From contig NZ_JAMBOJ010000054.1 in NCBI RefSeq assembly GCF_023715565.1, forward strand, positions 1-33,569: DNA of 33,569 nt, in the 5' to 3' direction. Source of the DNA: Cytobacillus firmus (lineage in GTDB: Bacteria; Bacillota; Bacilli; Bacillales; Cytobacillaceae). The position numbers and the translations under genes were made by a program. Below are positions 8,322-16,669 of the stretch, one piece after another (position 1 is the first letter of the stretch; every line of letters starts with the position of its first letter). The notes beneath the pieces are model-generated. The model worked only from the letters and a program-made list of their open reading frames with translations, made no database searches and was not told the origin of the DNA.

Positions 8322-9047
8322 CTATTTCTTCTTCATCGCAAGTGTCCGGAGCTGCTTAACTTCATGGGCAGTAAGTTCTCTTGCATCACCCGCTGATAAT
8401 CCCTGCAGAGTGAGGAAACCATATCTTTCTCTCTTCAGTTTCAGAACAGGATGGCCAATGGCTTCAAACATCCTCCTAACCTGTCGGTTCCGTCCTTCAT
8501 GAATACTGATTTCCATAATAGATGTCTGTTTTTGCTTATCCATTGATAAAAGCTTAGTTTTGGCAGGTGCTGTTTTTCCATCTTCAAGCACGATGCCTCT
8601 TTGGAGGCTCTTCATTTTTTCTTTTGAAGGAATGCCTTTCAACTTGGCAACATAGACTTTTTCAATTTCATTACTTGGGTGCATTAAAAGATTTGCAAAC
8701 TCCCCATCATTGGTAAGAATGAGGATTCCGGATGTATCGTAATCCAGTCTGCCAACAGGGTATATTCTTTGTTTGATACCCTCAAAGAAATCCGTGACGA
8801 CTTTTCTGCCCTTGTCATCTGAAACGGCTGAAATGACGCCTCTTGGTTTATAGAGAAGAAAATAAACAGGCTCCTCTCTCTCCAGCGGTATTCCATCCAC
8901 TTCAATGCGGTCAGAAGGAGAGACCTTAACACCCAGTTCCTTTATTGTTTTTCCGTTAACCCTTACACGGCCTTCAGCCATTAGCTCTTCAGCTTTTCTT
9001 CGCGAAGCAACCCCCGCATGGGCAATAACTTTCTGCAATCTTTCCAT
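8322..9047 (-). CDS. rluB: 23S rRNA pseudouridine synthase RluB
   Basis: 241 residues. An S4 RNA-binding domain (about 1-60, MERLQKVIAHAGVASRRKAEEL) precedes an RsuA/RluB-type pseudouridine synthase domain with the catalytic aspartate in GRLDYDTSGIL (Asp102). Family role: converts a uridine of helix 90 region 23S rRNA to pseudouridine. The conserved HEGRNRQVRRMFEAIGHPV block is present. Conserved position upstream of resA. The upstream region has a candidate promoter overlapped by a 17-bp perfect palindrome. Confidence 0.9.
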   Translation of the reverse strand: MERLQKVIAHAGVASRRKAEELMAEGRVRVNGKTIKELGVKVSPSDRIEVDGIPLEREEPVYFLLYKPRGVISAVSDDKGRKVVTDFFEGIKQRIYPVGRLDYDTSGILILTNDGEFANLLMHPSNEIEKVYVAKLKGIPSKEKMKSLQRGIVLEDGKTAPAKTKLLSMDKQKQTSIMEISIHEGRNRQVRRMFEAIGHPVLKLKRERYGFLTLQGLSAGDARELTAHEVKQLRTLAMKKK

Positions 9048-9100
9048 TTATGTCACCTCAAAGTTTTATTAACAATACTTCATACTTTTTCACTCCTAAT

Positions 9101-9130
9101 GAATTATGACATAATTCGTCAAGTTTTCAA
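9101..9130 (-). promoter_or_regulatory. Candidate rluB promoter with 17-bp palindromic operator
   Basis: On the minus strand TTGAAA (9130-9125), 16-nt spacer, CATAAT (9108-9103). A perfect 8-1-8 inverted repeat, GAATTATG-n-CATAATTC (9101-9117), covers the -10. The palindrome could be a dimeric-repressor operator; no regulator gene for it is visible in the window. Confidence 0.45.
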
Positions 9131-9202
9131 AGCAAACCATTGCCTAAACAGCTCAGTTATGTAATAAACTGTAATTACTGAAGATTGTGATTTGAAAGAA
9201 AT

Positions 9203-9233
9203 AAAAAAAGATACCCACACTCAGGCATCTTTT
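9203..9233 (-). terminator. Intrinsic terminator after spmB
   Basis: Minus-strand stem AAAAGATGCC / GGTATCTTTT with one G-T pair, followed by a run of T. It ends the dacB-spmA-spmB operon about 25 bp after the spmB stop. Confidence 0.7.
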
Positions 9234-9257
9234 CTACTGGATATTTTCTTTTTATGG

Positions 9258-9794
9258 CTACATACTGCCAAAAACAAGTGTTACGATCACAATGGATGCG
9301 ATGATGCCTGCCAAATCGGCCAGCAGCCCAACTTTAAGAGCATCACCCATTTTTTTGATTCCCACTGCTCCAAAGTAGACCGTCAGGACATAAAAAGTTG
9401 TATCAGTGCTGCCCTGCAGAACTGAGGCAAGCCTGCCTATGAAGGAGTCGGGACCATGGACAGCAATTAAATCACTGGTCATTCCCAGTGCTGCAGTTCC
9501 TGAGATCGGACGGATGATTGCCAAGGGTACAATATCAGGAGGCACTCCAATTGCCTCAAGTCCTGGCCTGATCAGATTCATAAAATACTCCAGGGCACCG
9601 GAAGCCCTGAAAACCGATATGGCTACAAGCATCCCGACAAGAAAAGGAATAATGGATACAGCAATTTTTATACCTTCTTTTCCGCCTTCAGTAAAGCTTT
9701 CATAGGTAGGAACTTTCTTAAATGTTCCATATATTAATATAAAGCCTATTAAAATAGGAATTAACCAAAGGGAAACAGCTGAAACAATCTCCAT
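9258..9794 (-). CDS. spmB: Spore maturation protein SpmB
   Basis: 178 residues, a membrane protein with about four to five hydrophobic segments and the nucleoside-gate-like motifs VFRASGALEYFM and GSTDTTFYVLTVYFGAVGI. Known with SpmA to be needed for normal dehydration of the spore core. The frame is open further upstream (to 9842), but the inner ATG has a GGATGAGG ribosome site 5 nt away, gives the recalled B. subtilis length (178), and removes an overlap with spmA. Last gene of the dacB-spmA-spmB operon; 7 bp after spmA. Confidence 0.9.
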   Translation of the reverse strand: MEIVSAVSLWLIPILIGFILIYGTFKKVPTYESFTEGGKEGIKIAVSIIPFLVGMLVAISVFRASGALEYFMNLIRPGLEAIGVPPDIVPLAIIRPISGTAALGMTSDLIAVHGPDSFIGRLASVLQGSTDTTFYVLTVYFGAVGIKKMGDALKVGLLADLAGIIASIVIVTLVFGSM

Positions 9795-9801
9795 TCTAAC
9801 C

Positions 9802-10389
9802 TCATCCTTTTCGCGTTCTTCGGTAATAGAAATAACGGTCAATCATTATTGCGGCCAATGTAGAGCAGAATGTAGCCACTAAGGTAGGACCTACGATATC
9901 TGTGGGCGAGGCAGAATTATAATTCATCCGTATGGCAATCACGGTTGTAGGAATTAAGGTCAGACTTGAAGTGTTAATGGCCAAAAAGGTTATCATAGAA
10001 CGGCTCGCTTCATTTTTTCCCCCATTCAATCTTTTCAGCTCTTCCATTGCTTTTATGCCGAGAGGGGTAGCTGCGTTTCCCAAACCGAACATATTGGCCA
10101 TCATGTTCGAAAGCATATATCCCATTGCCGGATGATCACCGGGCACTTCTGGAAAAAGCTTCTTCACAATTGGCCTGAATAAGGAAGCCAGCTTATTCAG
10201 AAGGCCGGCGTCCTCAGCAATTTTCATCATTCCAAGCCAAAAAACTAGAATACTAATAAGACCAATGCATAACGTGACCGCTTCTTTTGCACCATTGAAA
10301 ATGGCTTCGTTCACTTCATTTATAGTGCCGTTTATCATAGCAAAAACTAAGCCTATAGCTGTAAGCATCACCCAAATGATATTAACCAT
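9802..10389 (-). CDS. spmA: Spore maturation protein SpmA
   Basis: 195 residues, membrane protein with Gate-domain features: LGNAATPLGIKAMEEL and TFLAINTSSLTLIPTT. Acts with SpmB in spore core dehydration (family knowledge). Start ATG overlaps the dacB stop by 8 bp, so it is coupled to dacB. The length is within a residue or two of the B. subtilis protein. Confidence 0.92.
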   Translation of the reverse strand: MVNIIWVMLTAIGLVFAMINGTINEVNEAIFNGAKEAVTLCIGLISILVFWLGMMKIAEDAGLLNKLASLFRPIVKKLFPEVPGDHPAMGYMLSNMMANMFGLGNAATPLGIKAMEELKRLNGGKNEASRSMITFLAINTSSLTLIPTTVIAIRMNYNSASPTDIVGPTLVATFCSTLAAIMIDRYFYYRRTRKG

Positions 10390-11533
10390 TTGTCTTCACT
10401 CCTGCAATTGAAGTGAAAAGACCCTTAAAGTAGTCTAATAGCGACTTATCCTCTTTTACCTCATCATGCTTATAAAAGATTGGGAGCTTTTTAATTTTCT
10501 GATCTTCAAAATACACAGTTGCCTGACCGACCACATCAGGTGTTGTCCTGCCGTCTTCCCACTCTGATTTAGGCTTTAGCAGCTTTATTTCAATTTTAAA
10601 GTTATTTTTCTCTTCTTTCGTAACAGGATAATTGTATGAGTTCTTTATATAAACCCTGCCTTTATAAAATTCATCATCGATATCCGATATAATTCCTTCA
10701 GGCAGGACTTCTACAGAATCATAGGTTCTAAAAGCTGTCTCATACATATTAATATGGTCATTCCAGTCATCCGGCCCATTTAGAGTGACTGCAATCAAAT
10801 TAAGACTGCCCTTCGATGCTGTTGTAACAAGAGTTCTCTTCGCCCTTTTTGTATATCCTGTTTTCCCTCCTGTGCAATACTCATATAATTCAGTCAGGAG
10901 TCTATTTTTATTTTTCCACACCCTGTCCCAGCTTTCATTCGGGTTTGGTGCACGGTGCACCTTTGTTCCTGCAATTTTTTGGTAAGTCTCATTATTCATT
11001 GCATACCTGGTCAGCAGAGCCATATCATAAGCAGTCGAATAATGGTCTTCATGATCATCAAGACCATGGGGGTTTGCAAAATGGGTATTCTTCATGCCGA
11101 TTTCTTCAGCTTTCTTATTCATTAAAAAGCCAAATCCTTCAAGGCTCCCGCCAACATGTTCTGCGATTGCTACTGCAGAGTCATTGCCTGAACGAAGCAT
11201 TAGCCCGAAAACCAGATCCTCAAGCTTTATTTTCTCTCCTGCCTTTAGATATATCGATGACCCTTCCGCTCTGACTGCACGATCACTTACTTTAACGATA
11301 TCATCCATTTTTCCTGATTCTATGGCCAAGATTGCCGTCATTATTTTTGTAATGCTTGCTATTCTCCTCATTTCATTTGCTTCTTTCTGGTAAAGGATAC
11401 GGCCGGAATCCTGTTCCATTAATATTGCGCTCCGGGCACTTACTGAAACTGAAGCCTCTGTCTTCTGAGGAAAATTCATCATCATCAACGCGGTGACCAA
11501 ACTTATGGCCATCAGCCTGCTAAACATTTTCAT
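10382..11533 (-). CDS. dacB: Sporulation D-alanyl-D-alanine carboxypeptidase DacB (PBP5*)
   Basis: 383 residues from ATG at 11533. Signal peptide (about 1-27), then an S11 peptidase domain with SITK (Ser60/Lys63), SGN (114-116) and KTG (223-225), and a C-terminal beta domain ending in an amphipathic tail. Trims peptide side chains in spore cortex peptidoglycan, controlling cross-linking. The frame stays open upstream to 11830, but that extension has no signal-peptide logic and overlaps the next gene. The chosen start is immediately before the signal peptide; its ribosome site is weak (GGGG 9 nt away, or AAAGGAG 15 nt away). A sigma-E-like promoter lies upstream. Confidence 0.92.
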   Translation of the reverse strand: MKMFSRLMAISLVTALMMMNFPQKTEASVSVSARSAILMEQDSGRILYQKEANEMRRIASITKIMTAILAIESGKMDDIVKVSDRAVRAEGSSIYLKAGEKIKLEDLVFGLMLRSGNDSAVAIAEHVGGSLEGFGFLMNKKAEEIGMKNTHFANPHGLDDHEDHYSTAYDMALLTRYAMNNETYQKIAGTKVHRAPNPNESWDRVWKNKNRLLTELYEYCTGGKTGYTKRAKRTLVTTASKGSLNLIAVTLNGPDDWNDHINMYETAFRTYDSVEVLPEGIISDIDDEFYKGRVYIKNSYNYPVTKEEKNNFKIEIKLLKPKSEWEDGRTTPDVVGQATVYFEDQKIKKLPIFYKHDEVKEDKSLLDYFKGLFTSIAGVKTNG

Positions 11534-11627
11534 TGCACAAAACCCCGTCTCCTTTGTGGATGTCAGATTTAGCGAAATACACGGTCTCCCTAAAAGGATG
11601 AGCCGCATGTTTCCATTTATTTGTACA

Positions 11628-11655
11628 AGTTTATGCAGGACAAGTAGTGATATGA
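11628..11655 (-). promoter_or_regulatory. Possible sigma-E promoter of dacB-spmA-spmB
   Basis: TCATATC (11655-11649), 13-nt spacer, CATAAACT (11635-11628) on the minus strand, about 95 bp before dacB. The -35 matches the sigma-E KMATATT pattern at six of seven positions and the -10 matches CATACAMT at six or seven of eight. The family operon is sigma-E controlled in B. subtilis. Confidence 0.4.
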
Positions 11656-11701
11656 CTATTATGTTTGACTTGTATTGTGGATTTAAAAATGGATTGTACA
11701 T

Positions 11702-11735
11702 CAAAAAACAGGAGAATACGTTTTGTACTCCCCTG
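11702..11735 (-). terminator. Intrinsic terminator after the sodF-like gene
   Basis: Minus-strand 11-bp stem CAGGGGAGTAC / GTATTCTCCTG (two G-T pairs), AAAAC loop, then TTTTTTG. It lies 20 bp after the stop. Confidence 0.75.
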
Positions 11736-11754
11736 CTGCTAATTTTTGCTCTAT

Positions 11755-12645
11755 TTAAAAAGGCTTCCATTTTAATTCGGATGCTTTTAAATACCTGTCT
11801 TCTACATCCTTCCAGTTCACAATATTCCACCAGCTTTTAATATAATCACCACGGTTATTTTTATATTGCAGATAATAAGCATGTTCCCATACATCCAAAG
11901 CCAGCAGAGGGATTGTATCCCACTGGGTTAAAAGCATATGCCTTTCCGATTGAAGTATTTCGAGCCTGCGGGCTCTTGAAGACCACACCAGGATTGCCCA
12001 GCCCACTCCTTCTACCTGCTTGGCTGCTTCAGTGAAGTGGCTTTTGAAATTCTCAAAGCTCCCGAAGTATTTGTTCATTTCCTTCAGGAGTGCACCTGTT
12101 GGTTTCCCACCGCCTTCCGGACTCATATTATTCCAGAAAACCGTATGCAAATAATGACCGGAACCATGAAAGGCCAGCTCGCGGGACCAGTGTTTTACCA
12201 AGTTGTAATCATTATTATTTCTCGCATTTTGAAGCATTACCTCTGCTTTATTCAATCCATCTACATATGATTGATGATGCTTATCATGATGCAGCCTCAT
12301 AATTTCTCCTGAGATATGCGGTTCAAGTGCGCTGTAATCGTAAGGGAGCGGGGGTAAAATATGCTTTCCCGCAGAAATGTACGTTTCATTCATATAGATA
12401 TTTCCAAGCTGCTGTCTATTGGAAAAGTAATTCTCCATATCCGAATGAAGAGAGTCCACTTGTTTCTGCAGCTTTTCCAAAGCTTCTATATCCAGCGGGC
12501 CGTTTATTCCATCCATAATTTCGGTGAAATGATCCAGCCTCTGCCACAATTCATTGTTCTGCTCAACATCCTCGGAGTCTAAAAAATCTCTTAGCTCTTT
12601 GTTCCATTTCGTAACGTCCTTAATGTAATCTTCCATTTTACTCAT
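11755..12645 (-). CDS. sodF: Superoxide dismutase-like protein (SodF type) with N-terminal helical extension
   Basis: 296 residues from ATG at 12645; a GTG four codons upstream (12657) also has a ribosome site (AAAGGA). The first 85 residues are acidic and probably helical. From about 90 on it is a Fe/Mn superoxide dismutase: first ligand region EIMRLHHDKHHQSYVDGLN, second HGSGHYLHTVFWNN, third and fourth ALDVWEHAYY, so all metal ligands appear present. A Gly in HGSGH and a Gln in LQSERH resemble manganese-type enzymes, but metal choice cannot be fixed from this. Resembles B. subtilis SodF, by recall. Sits between dacB and ypuI, so it appears inserted relative to the B. subtilis order. The CATACAAA upstream (near 12685) hints at sporulation control. 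Confidence 0.8.
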   Translation of the reverse strand: MSKMEDYIKDVTKWNKELRDFLDSEDVEQNNELWQRLDHFTEIMDGINGPLDIEALEKLQKQVDSLHSDMENYFSNRQQLGNIYMNETYISAGKHILPPLPYDYSALEPHISGEIMRLHHDKHHQSYVDGLNKAEVMLQNARNNNDYNLVKHWSRELAFHGSGHYLHTVFWNNMSPEGGGKPTGALLKEMNKYFGSFENFKSHFTEAAKQVEGVGWAILVWSSRARRLEILQSERHMLLTQWDTIPLLALDVWEHAYYLQYKNNRGDYIKSWWNIVNWKDVEDRYLKASELKWKPF

Positions 12646-12744
12646 ACAATCCCTCACCCGCTTCCTTTAATAGCTCACTTTCTATTTGTATGAGTGAAAG
12701 TTTGTACGTTTTCCTATGAAAAAGGAAAGCTGCAGCAATACAAC

Positions 12745-12771
12745 GAAAAAAGAACAGCTGCCAGCTGTTCT
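12745..12771 (-). terminator. Intrinsic terminator after ypuI
   Basis: Minus-strand perfect 9-bp stem AGAACAGCT / AGCTGTTCT with a 3-nt loop and a TTTTTT run, 12 bp after the ypuI stop. Confidence 0.75.
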
Positions 12772-12783
12772 CCACTTCCAATG

Positions 12784-13272
12784 CTATTTTGATTGAATCA
12801 TCTTTGTCCGGTAATCGGTTTCGTAATATTCAAGTTCCTCACGAACCCTTTGGAACTCTCCTTCCAGCTGCCTGAACATGGTTTTGAGGCTGTCAGGAAC
12901 TTCTTCATGAAACTGGATTGAGTTTTTTCCTGTATATGCTGAACGGCTATTCTCAAACCATGCATCATTTTTCGGAGAAAAAAACTCTTCAATGCATTGA
13001 TGGTAAATCCGGTATAACGTCTTTTCGGCAGCCCCTTTTTGGAAAGGGTCACTTTTTAATATGATTGTGCTGGTATCAAGTCCTTCTTCACAATATACAA
13101 GGAGTTTTCTAACATGTGAGAGGATACTTTTATAATAATTCACATTCCCTTGTTGCTCTGCTTCAAGATCTTTAATTGTTGTATTATTTAAGAAATCTTC
13201 AAATGCGGCAACGCTATTACCGAGGAAATTTTTCACATCTTCCATCTGTGATTTAACAATTGAATTCCCCAT
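12784..13272 (-). CDS. ypuI: YpuI family protein (DUF3907), function unknown
   Basis: 162 residues, soluble and mostly helical. The distinctive stretch LYRIYHQCIEEFFSPKNDAWFENSRSAYTG in the middle and ELEYYETDYRTKMIQSK at the end match my recollection of B. subtilis YpuI. No signal peptide or membrane segment. ATG start with a GGGGGTG site. Follows the unrecognised 140-aa gene by 28 bp, so the two are probably one transcript, ended by the terminator at 12745-12771. No function is established. Confidence 0.8.
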   Translation of the reverse strand: MGNSIVKSQMEDVKNFLGNSVAAFEDFLNNTTIKDLEAEQQGNVNYYKSILSHVRKLLVYCEEGLDTSTIILKSDPFQKGAAEKTLYRIYHQCIEEFFSPKNDAWFENSRSAYTGKNSIQFHEEVPDSLKTMFRQLEGEFQRVREELEYYETDYRTKMIQSK

Positions 13273-13300
13273 CCATTACACCCCCATATTTATACACTGG

Positions 13301-13723
13301 CTATTGTTGCGGTTGAACAATAAAGTCTAAAGGTGATCGCAGGTCATAGGATTTTTTACTCTCCAGCGCTTCAAAAATGGACGGAAGCCTGGAAAAGTCA
13401 AGATCCTGAAAATAAGATGCAAAATCAGCCTTTGAATTAAGATAAATTCGTTTGCGATGTCTAAAACCCGGGTTCTTCAATAAACATGAAAGAGCAACAA
13501 TATCCCTGAACTGAACTTCTCTGGAACCAGCCTTAAAGATTGGATCCTGGTCATATGGTGTAAACTCATTCATGGATTCATCAAAGAAACGGACGTATAA
13601 AACATGAAAAGTCTTCTCCTGTCCATCTTCTTCGAACACAATCTCACTTCTGTTAAAAAAATCTTCCGAAGTGTTTGGCTTTTCTTTTTCAAGCTCATAT
13701 CCCCTGCAATGTTTAATCAGCAA
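13301..13723 (-). CDS. Conserved-looking hypothetical protein, 140 aa
   Basis: I do not recognise this protein. 140 residues, charged, no signal peptide, no membrane segment; an N-terminal half of predicted beta character (EIVFEEDGQEKTFHVLYVRFF) and a basic patch FRHRKRIYL in the middle. The start is TTG at 13723, supported by AGGAGGG 7 nt upstream. It lies between scpB and ypuI, in the same direction, with normal codon use and a good ribosome site, so it is likely a real gene. It is absent from the B. subtilis order I recall. Confidence 0.75.
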   Translation of the reverse strand: MLIKHCRGYELEKEKPNTSEDFFNRSEIVFEEDGQEKTFHVLYVRFFDESMNEFTPYDQDPIFKAGSREVQFRDIVALSCLLKNPGFRHRKRIYLNSKADFASYFQDLDFSRLPSIFEALESKKSYDLRSPLDFIVQPQQ

Positions 13724-13830
13724 GCAAAACCCTCCTATTTCCCGGTGGTTTACAAGATTAATATGTATAAAAGGAAAGGGAAAAATTTAACTCTATTTTA
13801 CCACACTTCCTATGTAATGTGTCAGAAAAC

Positions 13831-14418
13831 TCAAGAATCGAGCTCCTGGAACTTTTCAAAGAATAAATCAGCCTCTTCCTGTAATGAATCCTCTTCTTCA
13901 CTTATCTTATCCGGGAGTGGCGGAAGCTCTTCTATGCTTTTAAGGCCAAAATAATCAAGGAATTCTTTAGTCGTTCCGTACAGATAGGCACGCCCTGTTC
14001 CGTCTGCCCGTCCAACTTCTTTAATCAGGGCTTTTCCTGACAATGTATGAAGAGGCCTCTCTGTCTTAACTCCTCTAATCTCCTCAATTTCTGTCCTTGT
14101 AATGGGCTGTCTGTAAGCAATAATTGCGAGTGTTTCGAGTGCCGCCTGAGAAAGGGAAGCGGCAGAAGGAGACTCTACCAGCTTCTTCAGGTATGGGGAA
14201 AACTCTTTTTTCGTAACCAGCTGAAAAGTCCCAGCCAATTCAACAACCATTATTCCGCGGCTGCCAGTATTGTAGTCTTCCATAAGACTGTCCAATATTT
14301 CACGGGCCTGATTCTCTTCCACCTCCAGCACATGGGCAATCTGCTTAAGAGACAAACCTTCATCACCAGCTGCAAACAGGAGGCTTTCGGCTATACCCTT
14401 CCAATTAACGATCTCCAC
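13831..14418 (-). CDS. scpB: Segregation and condensation protein ScpB
   Basis: 195 residues with two winged-helix domains (about 5-85 and 95-165): [23 protein letters not shown], then [29 protein letters not shown] and the [33 protein letters not shown] block typical of the family. The C-terminal tail is acidic. Dimeric kleisin-interacting subunit of the SMC-ScpAB condensin that organises and segregates the chromosome. Starts at GTG (14418) with GGAAGGAGG upstream; only one base separates it from the scpA stop. Confidence 0.95.
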   Translation of the reverse strand: MEIVNWKGIAESLLFAAGDEGLSLKQIAHVLEVEENQAREILDSLMEDYNTGSRGIMVVELAGTFQLVTKKEFSPYLKKLVESPSAASLSQAALETLAIIAYRQPITRTEIEEIRGVKTERPLHTLSGKALIKEVGRADGTGRAYLYGTTKEFLDYFGLKSIEELPPLPDKISEEEDSLQEEADLFFEKFQELDS

Positions 14419-14419
14419 A

Positions 14420-15181
14420 CTAATTTCCTCCTTCCATGGAAGCTACAAAAATATCAGAGAAATTTTTGTCCTGCTCAACCTGAATTTCATTTCGCTTGAT
14501 TAACTCCAGTACCGCCAGGAAAGTTACTACTATATGCTCTCTGTCCGATACCGGAAAAAGATCAGTGAATTTTTTCCTGCCCTTTACATTTCTTAACTGC
14601 TCCACAATTTCAGACATCCGCTTCTCAATGGGAATCTCCTGGCGGGCAACTTTTGCAGAAAGCGGCCTTTGCAGTTTCTTCCTTCTTAATAACTTTTGCA
14701 AAGCGCCAAGCATATCATAAAGACTTACATTTAAATCAGCTTTTTCCTGCTGTGTTTCATTCACATATTCCGAAAGGTCTGCAGGCGGCTTTGTAAACAT
14801 TAAACTTCTATCCTGTTCCCGCCCCTTGAGCTCCTCTGCAGCTTCCTTATATTTACGGTATTCAATCAGCCGTTCCACAAGTTCATCTCTGGGGTCTTGT
14901 TCCATTTCCAATCCAAATTCATCCTCTAGCTCTTCCTCATCATGCTTTGGCAGCAGCATTTTGCTTTTAATTGCCAGAAGCGTTGCAGCCATTACGAGAT
15001 ATTCGCTAGCTACATCAAGCTGAAGCTCTTTCATTGTATGTATATAAATGAGGTACTGCTCGGTAATTTCTGATACAGGAATGTCATAGATATCAATTTC
15101 CAGCCTGTTAATAAGATGAAGAAGAAGATCCAGAGGGCCCTCAAAAGCATCTATTTTGACGTTATAATGATCATATTGCAT
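14420..15181 (-). CDS. scpA: Segregation and condensation protein ScpA (kleisin)
   Basis: 253 residues. N-terminal SMC-neck binding region with [19 protein letters not shown] and [17 protein letters not shown], an acidic central linker ([18 protein letters not shown]), and a C-terminal winged helix ([17 protein letters not shown]) that binds the SMC head. Kleisin of the condensin complex. ATG start with a modest TGGTGGG site. First gene of scpA-scpB; a candidate promoter lies about 65 bp upstream. Confidence 0.95.
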   Translation of the reverse strand: MQYDHYNVKIDAFEGPLDLLLHLINRLEIDIYDIPVSEITEQYLIYIHTMKELQLDVASEYLVMAATLLAIKSKMLLPKHDEEELEDEFGLEMEQDPRDELVERLIEYRKYKEAAEELKGREQDRSLMFTKPPADLSEYVNETQQEKADLNVSLYDMLGALQKLLRRKKLQRPLSAKVARQEIPIEKRMSEIVEQLRNVKGRKKFTDLFPVSDREHIVVTFLAVLELIKRNEIQVEQDKNFSDIFVASMEGGN

Positions 15182-15239
15182 AAAATACCCACCAAATTTT
15201 CCTAATATAAATTCCCTTACATGCCAAAAGGCTATATCT

Positions 15240-15268
15240 AGTATAGATTATTCATGGTTGTTATCCAA
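15240..15268 (-). promoter_or_regulatory. Candidate sigma-A promoter of scpAB
   Basis: TTGGAT (15268-15263), 17-nt spacer, TATACT (15245-15240) on the minus strand. Good -10, weak -35. Confidence 0.35.
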
Positions 15269-15338
15269 TAGAAAAATAACCCTGATGTCCGCAATGCCCC
15301 TGCTTCATTCGTGAATTTTTTGATCCGCCCAATCAATA

Positions 15339-15360
15339 AGGCAATTGCCTACATACGATA
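15339..15360 (+). promoter_or_regulatory. Possible sigma-K -10 element and overlapping palindrome before the yjcZ-like gene
   Basis: CATACGATA (15352-15360) matches the sigma-K -10 pattern CATAnnnTA. A perfect 12-bp palindrome AGGCAATTGCCT (15339-15350) lies just upstream of it. No clear -35 AC motif. Late mother-cell expression would suit a YjcZ-type protein. Confidence 0.35.
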
Positions 15361-15391
15361 TAGGGAAATAAAGATACAGGAGGTATTTTAT

Positions 15392-15490
15392 ATGTCCAAT
15401 ACTGGATTTGGAGATTGCGGAACAGGGTTTGCTTTAATTGTCGTTTTGTTCATCCTATTAATTATTGTCGGAGCTTCCTGGTTCTTCTAA
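15392..15490 (+). CDS. YjcZ-family small sporulation-associated protein, 32 aa
   Basis: A 32-residue ORF with an excellent ribosome site (CAGGAGG, 8 nt before ATG). A Gly-rich start (GFGDCGTGFAL) is followed by one hydrophobic helix IVVLFILLIIVGASWFF to the end. This is the pattern of the YjcZ family of tiny membrane proteins found in many copies in Bacillaceae and linked to sporulation. It stands alone in the scpA-ypuF gap and is followed by a terminator at 15595-15625. Function is not known. Confidence 0.8.
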   Translation: MSNTGFGDCGTGFALIVVLFILLIIVGASWFF

Positions 15491-15594
15491 ACTTCCGTGT
15501 TTATTAAGCTGATTCTGTTAATTTGCTGATAGATATGGCTGTCCTGTCAGAAACCAAATTACCAATATATATATTCTGATTTATCAGCTGTTAA

Positions 15595-15625
15595 AGCCCG
15601 GTTAAGCGCCGGGTTTTTATTTTTC
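15595..15625 (+). terminator. Intrinsic terminator after the yjcZ-like gene
   Basis: Stem AGCCCGG / CCGGGTT with 7-nt loop, followed by TTTTATTTTT on the plus strand. The 105 bp between the yjcZ-like stop and this stem hold nothing else I can name. Confidence 0.7.
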
Positions 15626-15652
15626 TGATAATCGATTGTGCTATGGTAAAAT
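15625..15652 (+). promoter_or_regulatory. Candidate sigma-A promoter of ypuF
   Basis: CTGATA (15625-15630), 16-nt spacer, TAAAAT (15647-15652) preceded by TG at 15644-15645. It begins directly at the T-run of the preceding terminator and sits about 30 bp before the ypuF start. Confidence 0.35.
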
Positions 15653-15680
15653 GAAGTAAGAATTGTCAAGGAGTGAAAGT

Positions 15681-16202
15681 ATGTATCCTGATAAATATAT
15701 TGAGTTCCTGGTCCACTTTCATGGTGACCGAGATTATTTTGAATGTCACGAAATACTGGAGGAATATTGGAAGAGTACGGATCCAAACAATAAAAAGTCT
15801 GTATGGGTCGGATTAATTCTTATGGCAGTTTCTTTTTATCATCATCGAAGAGAGAATTTAAATGGGGCTGAACGAACCCTCCGCAAAGGAATCGTCATTT
15901 TGGAGAGCAGAGCTGAAGAAATACAGGCACTTGGACTTGATACACATCAATTAATAAAGGATCTTAAGAACAGGCTCGTACTGATTCAAAACGGCGGCCA
16001 TTACTCCAGCGTTGACTTGCCAATTTTAGATCCATTACTTAAGAAAGAATGTATGAAGTTCTCCGATTCCGAAGGATCTTCCTGGTGCTTTGACAGCAAT
16101 TTATCAGATAAAGATATTGTGCACCGCCATAAAAGAAGGGATAGAACCATGGTTATTAAAGAAAGACTTGAAGCCCTGAACCGAAAAAAAAGGCAGGAAT
16201 AA
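15681..16202 (+). CDS. ypuF: YpuF family protein (DUF309), function unknown
   Basis: 173 residues from ATG at 15681, chosen for the AAGGAG site 8 nt upstream; the frame is open six codons further. The DUF309 hallmark is at 8-30, FHGDRDYFECHEILEEYWK, followed by the helical region VWVGLILMAVSFYHHRRENLNGAERTLRKG. The C-terminal third is basic (RHKRRDR, RLEALNRKKRQE). Members are small helical proteins of unknown role. In B. subtilis ypuF lies between ribT and scpA, as here, but here it is on the opposite strand from both neighbours. Confidence 0.82.
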   Translation: MYPDKYIEFLVHFHGDRDYFECHEILEEYWKSTDPNNKKSVWVGLILMAVSFYHHRRENLNGAERTLRKGIVILESRAEEIQALGLDTHQLIKDLKNRLVLIQNGGHYSSVDLPILDPLLKKECMKFSDSEGSSWCFDSNLSDKDIVHRHKRRDRTMVIKERLEALNRKKRQE

Positions 16203-16219
16203 TTTATTCGCTGCCTTTT
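16188..16219 (+). terminator. Weak terminator overlapping the ypuF 3' end
   Basis: Perfect 9-bp stem AAAAGGCAG / CTGCCTTTT with a 14-nt loop containing the ypuF stop. The only U-run is the four T within the stem, so efficiency may be low. Confidence 0.4.
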
Positions 16220-16293
16220 CCATATAGCAAAGGATATTGCTGAACCCCGATAGCGATTAAGCTTACCGGATGCGGTTTGTGCTTCCGCTTTTG

Positions 16294-16650
<357 letters not shown>

Positions 16651-16669
16651 TCATTATTTGAATAAAAAC

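Noticed and set aside
9795..9842. Longer spmB start
   Set aside because: No family support; it would overlap spmA, and a ribosome site favours the inner ATG at 9794.
11534..11830. N-terminal extension of the dacB frame by 99 codons
   Set aside because: It would place a clear signal peptide in the middle of the protein, runs over the terminator and 3' end of the sodF-like gene, and contains the sigma-E-like promoter.
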